The notes beneath the pieces were generated by a model that did no database searches, was not told the DNA's origin, and was given only the letters and a program-made list of their open reading frames with translations. From assembly GCA_030669445.1 (NCBI GenBank), contig DAOVDP010000020.1, positions 1-12,072 of the forward strand: DNA of 12,072 nucleotides. Direction: 5' to 3'. The translations under genes were made by a program, and so were the position numbers. This stretch comes from Candidatus Latescibacterota bacterium. Its GTDB lineage: Bacteria; Latescibacterota; MVCY01. Shown here in pieces: positions 8,154 to 12,072 of the stretch (the stretch's first letter is position 1; each line of letters opens with the position of its first letter).

Positions 8154-8250
8154 TGTAGCGGTAACTAAATGAAAGCACAATAGTTTGTCATTGCATGGAG
8201 TTTAATATCATATTGGAAACGATATACTGCCGAGAAGGGCTGGATTCAAT

Positions 8251-11031
8251 ATGGTGAATCGAAAGACAGCTATAGTTGTCGCTGTGTGCTTGTGGTTTCT
8301 TAGGGTATCTTCTGGGCTTGCACTCCCTAATCAGGTAGACTACCGGATAGAGATAGCCCTGGACACCGAAGAACATCTGTTGAGGGGAAAGCAGGTAATC
8401 GATTTTGTAAATCGCACCGGGATTGCCTTGGAGGAGTTTTATCTGCACCTTTATCCCAATGCCTACCGGGAAGGGAGCCTCTTTTTTCAGGAGCTCCAGC
8501 AGGGCGGTAATGATCTGGATATACTCTATCCAGCAAGAAGAGACGAGGGCTACATTCACATTCATTCCTTAGTGATTAGAGGAAAGGTTGTAACCGACTA
8601 CTACATTGATGACACTATTATGCGCATTGAACTGAAACCGCCTTTGAAAACTAATAAAGGGATGCAACTGGAGCTCGCATTCACGGAGAAAGTGCCGGAG
8701 ATATTCTGGCGACTTGGCCACCACCGAGGGAATTATCACATTGCCCAATGGTATCCTAAGGTGGTTGTTTACGACAAGGCTGGCTGGCATCCCGACAAGT
8801 ATCATTTTCTGGGGGAGTTCTATGGCGATTTTAGTACCTACACTGTGAGCATCAGCCTGCCGGGGAATATGGTAATGGGCGCCACTGGTCGATTGGTGGA
8901 TGAAATAAGCCACCCCAAAGGGAGCAAAACCTGGGTGTGGCAGGCGGAGAATGTCCATGATTTTGCCTGGGTAGCGGATGAGAGTTATCAGGAGGCACTA
9001 GTCCAGTGGGAAGATATTGCTATCCGGTCTCTTTATTTCAAAGGGCATAGAAAGGGAGGTGAGCGAGCAGCCAGACATGCCCGGGAGGCACTTGCATATT
9101 TCAGCCAGAAATACGGCAGATACCCTTACTCTACCTTAACTGTTTGCGAGAGCTATGTCGGGGGGATAGCGATGGGATATCCCACCCTGATTATGTTACC
9201 CCCGGTTTTGTCCTATCAACTGCCCTCCTTTCTCACCATAGTGGAGGCGGTAACTGCCCACGAGATTGCCCACCAGTGGTGGTACGCAGCAGTGGGAAAC
9301 AACGAGCTGGAAGAAGCCTGGTTAGATGAAGGATTTGCTACCTATTCGGAAATCTGCTACATAGAAGATAAACATGGAAAAGACAATAGCTTTATTGATC
9401 TGCCCCCGAGTCTCAGTTTTCTCAAAATATTCCACCTCGACGACTGGCGTAGCAGCTTTTACAAAAGCTGGATTACCCTCTCACTGGAGGGACGAGAACA
9501 GGAGCTGCTTAGCCCCGTCTATGAATTTGAATATCCAGATGTCTACAGCCGAACCGTCTACCATAAAGGGGCGGTGGTGCTTGCTGTGCTGGAGAACCTG
9601 GTGGGGGAAGAGGTATTCAGTGAGATTATGCGCACCTATTTTGAGAATTACAAGTTCAAAAACGCCACTACCGAGGATTTCCAGGCCGTAGTTGAAGAGG
9701 TTAGCCAAACGGATTTAGATTGGTTCTTCCAGCAGATGCTTCATACCACCCGACGGTGTGATTTTGTGCTGGAAAGGGTAAAAGTCCGCAAGACTTCGGA
9801 AAAAGGGTATTTGACCGAGGCAGTGATAAAGCAGGCAGGAGATACTCAACAGATGCCGGTGGAGGTGATGGTAAAGCTGAAAGACGGAGGAAAACTGGTT
9901 AGAAGATGGGATGGCAAAGGGAAATCGGGAGTTGTCACATTTGAGACCTCGGGTCCCGTCAAAGAGATCCTTATCGATCCCAGTAATTGGAGCCTCGATG
10001 TCAACCGGCTCAATAACCGAGGTTTTCCTAAAGTTGCCTTCCATCCGCTGTTCAGCTTTCCCTACACAGATAGGTACATGGTGACCTACTACCCTAAGAT
10101 CGGCTATACTGACACCGATGGTTGGTTGAGTGGCGTGGGCAGCAGAATAGAGGACCCTTTCGGCCACAGAGTGAGTCTTTCTACTGCTTACATCTTCAAC
10201 AAGAACCGGGTAGTCTACGATGCTGGATTTTTTTCTCCTATCTACAAGTGGGGCAATCGTCTTTCTTATTTTGAGTTCAAAGTGGCCGATGACAGACACG
10301 TTCGCAGCCAGAGGGTCACACTGGCTCCAGTACTGGTGGATTACAACAGTTACCGGCGGCACTTCTTTGCCCTTGAGGCCGAACATGAAGAGAATTACAA
10401 TGTGAATCAGGAAGACTACGATCCGGGAATAATCACTGCCGTAGCTGTTTCGTACCGTTTGACGACTAACAGAAGCGCCCTTCGGCAGAATGGCGGACAA
10501 TACCGGGTGCGCTACGAACACAGTCTACCCGATGGGGACTATATCTACGATAAATATTACCTTGAGGTATGTCGATATTTGAGGCTGGGCTGGATGGCCA
10601 CATTAAGAGGTAGGGTCTTTGCTGGCTGGCAGACGGGACACAGTCCCAGGCAGAGGAAGTTCGCACTTTGGCGAGAAGGCGATATGAGTGGTTTCGATCA
10701 CCGGGTACTGGATATCGGGGACTGTATTGGAGGAACCAACACAATCTTGGAGTTTCCTCTTGGTAAAAGCGTTGAGTTTTTCTCCATACCACTTGTTCCC
10801 ACCGTTAGTCTCTTTCTTAACACCGGCAAGATCTGGCAGTCTTCTGAGATTAGGAGTTGGACCAGGATACGAGAAAGTGGCCTGAAAAACTGGCGGGCAG
10901 AAATGGGGGCCGGATTTTCCCTTGAATGTGTCGCCTTTGCTGGTTTGGCTCTGCGGCTACAACTCCCACTTTTAACCAACACTGAAAGGAAATCCCGAGG
11001 GCTGAGGGTCAGGATTGGCTCGGCCTTCTGA
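8251..11031 (+). CDS. Exported M1-family (gluzincin) metallopeptidase fused to a C-terminal outer-membrane beta-barrel-like domain
   Basis: This encodes 926 aa. AGAAGGG (8233-8239) precedes the ATG by 11 nt. A Sec signal peptide (1-24) has the likely cut GLA|LP. Residues about 28-250 are the beta-rich M1 N-terminal domain. The catalytic domain has HEIAHQWW with zinc ligands His337 and His341, base Glu338, and third ligand Glu360 (the HEXXH-X18-E spacing). The transition-state Tyr is probably Tyr437 in VYHKGAVVL. The helical segment to about 500 (TTEDFQAVVEEVSQTDLDWFFQQML) is standard for the family. The GAMEN region reads GGIAMGYP (304-311), with Gly309 where the N-terminus-binding Glu is expected. 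After LIDPSNWSLDVNRLNN (574-589), about 330 residues show alternating aromatic/polar strands, a GG-x-N-x-x-LEFPL segment, VSLFLNTGKIW, and a final RVRIGSAF ending in Phe. Together these recall the last strands of Omp85/D15-type barrels. A surface- or periplasm-exposed peptidase tethered by its own barrel is inferred. Confidence 0.88.
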   Translation: MVNRKTAIVVAVCLWFLRVSSGLALPNQVDYRIEIALDTEEHLLRGKQVIDFVNRTGIALEEFYLHLYPNAYREGSLFFQELQQGGNDLDILYPARRDEGYIHIHSLVIRGKVVTDYYIDDTIMRIELKPPLKTNKGMQLELAFTEKVPEIFWRLGHHRGNYHIAQWYPKVVVYDKAGWHPDKYHFLGEFYGDFSTYTVSISLPGNMVMGATGRLVDEISHPKGSKTWVWQAENVHDFAWVADESYQEALVQWEDIAIRSLYFKGHRKGGERAARHAREALAYFSQKYGRYPYSTLTVCESYVGGIAMGYPTLIMLPPVLSYQLPSFLTIVEAVTAHEIAHQWWYAAVGNNELEEAWLDEGFATYSEICYIEDKHGKDNSFIDLPPSLSFLKIFHLDDWRSSFYKSWITLSLEGREQELLSPVYEFEYPDVYSRTVYHKGAVVLAVLENLVGEEVFSEIMRTYFENYKFKNATTEDFQAVVEEVSQTDLDWFFQQMLHTTRRCDFVLERVKVRKTSEKGYLTEAVIKQAGDTQQMPVEVMVKLKDGGKLVRRWDGKGKSGVVTFETSGPVKEILIDPSNWSLDVNRLNNRGFPKVAFHPLFSFPYTDRYMVTYYPKIGYTDTDGWLSGVGSRIEDPFGHRVSLSTAYIFNKNRVVYDAGFFSPIYKWGNRLSYFEFKVADDRHVRSQRVTLAPVLVDYNSYRRHFFALEAEHEENYNVNQEDYDPGIITAVAVSYRLTTNRSALRQNGGQYRVRYEHSLPDGDYIYDKYYLEVCRYLRLGWMATLRGRVFAGWQTGHSPRQRKFALWREGDMSGFDHRVLDIGDCIGGTNTILEFPLGKSVEFFSIPLVPTVSLFLNTGKIWQSSEIRSWTRIRESGLKNWRAEMGAGFSLECVAFAGLALRLQLPLLTNTERKSRGLRVRIGSAF

Positions 11032-11107
11032 GCAAGATTCGGAAAAACAGCGAATGAACACCGAAACAACCGAAAAGGTAATAGTGAAATTCAAATACGA
11101 CTCAACG

Positions 11108-11113
11108 AAGGAG
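11108..11113 (+). promoter_or_regulatory. Shine-Dalgarno of the S41 protease gene
   Basis: AAGGAG lies 8 nt ahead of the ATG at 11122. The 90-bp gap after the peptidase-barrel stop (11032-11121) shows no terminator, so read-through from the upstream gene is possible. Confidence 0.75.
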
Positions 11114-11121
11114 AAGAAACA

Positions 11122-12072
11122 ATGTTGAAGAAGAGGCTGATCTTTATCTTGATTGTAGTGTTTGGGTTTTCAATACTTGCCCCATTTCATTCCTGCCAGG
11201 CATCGCAAGCCAATATTTATCTTCAGCTTCAAACCTTGATTGATGTATTAGGTCGCATCAAGAGTGATTATGTGGAAGATATTGATCAATCCGAACTTAT
11301 TGATGGAGCTATAAATGGGGTTCTGCGCCAGCTCGATCCTCACTGTTACTATTTGAAGGCCAAGGAGCTTTCGGATATGGCGGAGAAGTTACGGGGTGAT
11401 TTCGAGGGGATCGGGATTATGTTCGAGATCAGAGATGGTGTACTCACAGTGATTGCTCCTATTGAAGGGTCGCCTTCCGACAGACTTGGCATAAAGGCAG
11501 GTGACAAGATTGTCAGGATTGATGGAAAATCTGCGCTGGGCATCACCACTCAGGAGGTTTACCAGAAATTACGGGGGGCAAGAGGGACAAAGGTGAATGT
11601 TTCGGTGAGAAGAGAAGGGGAGGAAGAACTGCTTGAATTCACCATTATCAGAGATAAGATCCCTAGATATAGCATTCCGTCATCGTTTATGCTCACCCCT
11701 GAAATCGGCTACATTCGGGTTGCCCAATTTTCTCAGAAGACGAACGAGGAGCTGGAGAAGGCATTGAAGCAGTTAGAAGTCCAGGGGATGAAGAAAGTTA
11801 TCCTTGATTTTCGCTGGAATGGCGGGGGGATGCTTTCACAAGCGGTTAAAGTAGCAGATAAGTTTATTAAAACCGGAAAGATCTGTTATACCCAGGGCAG
11901 AACACCTGGTTCTACCCAGGAGTACTATGCCACCCAACAGGGCAGCCATCGCTATTTTCCGCTGATTGTGCTGATTAACCACGCCAGCGCCAGTGCTTCG
12001 GAGATCGTCGCCGGCGCGATTCAGGACTGCGACCGTGGGTTAGTCGTCGGTCAGACCAGTTTCGGCAAAGGT
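11122..12072 (+). CDS. S41 carboxyl-terminal processing protease (CtpA/Prc-like), 3'-truncated by the window edge
   Basis: This is a serine protease with a Ser-Lys dyad that trims or degrades envelope proteins from their C-termini in the periplasm. 317 codons are visible. They begin MLKKRLIFILIVVFGFSILA, an export signal with a probable cut near residues 25-30. Next comes the helical segment with LIDGAINGVLRQLDPHCYYL, characteristic of S41 proteases. A PDZ domain covers about residues 94-168 (GIGIMFE, SPSDRLGIKAGDKIVRIDG). The protease core has VILDFRWNGGGMLSQAVKVADKF and INHASASASEIVAGAIQD. By spacing to the E. coli Prc Ser430/Lys455 dyad, the nucleophile is Ser291 and the base Lys316 in TSFGKG. 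The window ends one codon after that Lys, so the C-terminal 100-200 residues usual for this family are not seen. The visible part is intact. It follows the M1-barrel gene by 90 bp in the same direction. Confidence 0.96.
   Translation, partial: MLKKRLIFILIVVFGFSILAPFHSCQASQANIYLQLQTLIDVLGRIKSDYVEDIDQSELIDGAINGVLRQLDPHCYYLKAKELSDMAEKLRGDFEGIGIMFEIRDGVLTVIAPIEGSPSDRLGIKAGDKIVRIDGKSALGITTQEVYQKLRGARGTKVNVSVRREGEEELLEFTIIRDKIPRYSIPSSFMLTPEIGYIRVAQFSQKTNEELEKALKQLEVQGMKKVILDFRWNGGGMLSQAVKVADKFIKTGKICYTQGRTPGSTQEYYATQQGSHRYFPLIVLINHASASASEIVAGAIQDCDRGLVVGQTSFGKG

Noticed and set aside
8185..8194. TTGTCATTGC as a second partial copy of the MITE-like core (compare 8032-8041).
   Set aside because: Only 10 bases match and no inverted partner is present, so this may be chance or an unrecognisable remnant.
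8223..8228. TATACT as a -10 box for the peptidase-barrel gene.
   Set aside because: No acceptable -35 lies 16-18 bp upstream, and the implied start of transcription would fall inside the likely Shine-Dalgarno at 8233-8239.
9715..10521. Long antisense open frame (268 codons) on the - strand inside the peptidase-barrel gene.
   Set aside because: It lies opposite a clear coding frame, has no recognisable domain or ribosome-binding site, and its composition is that of a shadow frame.

Overview
All recognisable genes in this window lie on the + strand. The DNA looks like a bacterial chromosome of mid GC content, from a diderm (outer-membrane) bacterium. The diderm reading rests on two consecutive lipoprotein genes, one LolB/DUF4292-like, followed by an exported M1-type metallopeptidase whose C-terminal third looks like an outer-membrane beta-barrel. 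I cannot name the phylum. The mobile-type intergenic repeats and general gene style resemble environmental diderms (delta-proteobacterial or candidate-phylum type), but that is an impression and not a result.

Layout: (1) 1-2241, the 3' four-fifths of uvrA (nucleotide excision repair), cut by the window edge. (2) 2242-2514, an intergenic gap holding a ~97-bp inverted-repeat element. (3) 2515-3816, der/engA, a double-GTPase ribosome assembly factor with a TTG start. (4) 3817-4031, a gap holding a second, related copy of the same element. (5) 4032-5420, purF, of the 4Fe-4S type. (6) 5424-5452, a perfect 13-bp-stem palindrome just ahead of a strong Shine-Dalgarno. (7) 5471-7159, a lipoprotein made almost entirely of about 15 TPR units. 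(8) 7177-7971, a LolB/DUF4292-like lipoprotein. (9) 7972-8250, a gap with a small hairpin and a 146-bp MITE-like element with terminal inverted repeats. (10) 8251-11031, a 926-residue fusion of a signal peptide, an M1 metallopeptidase and a putative outer-membrane beta-barrel. (11) 11122-12072, the start of an S41 carboxyl-terminal processing protease (CtpA-like), cut right after its catalytic lysine.

The first half is housekeeping: DNA repair, ribosome biogenesis and purine synthesis, separated by repeat elements. The second half reads as a cell-envelope block: a TPR lipoprotein, a lipoprotein-handling fold, a predicted surface-anchored peptidase and a periplasmic protease. The item most worth pursuing is the M1-peptidase/beta-barrel fusion. 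It keeps the zinc site (HEIAH plus the distal Glu) but has Gly where M1 aminopeptidases carry the Glu of the GAMEN motif that reads the substrate N-terminus. No tRNA, rRNA, CRISPR array, transposase or prophage gene was seen.
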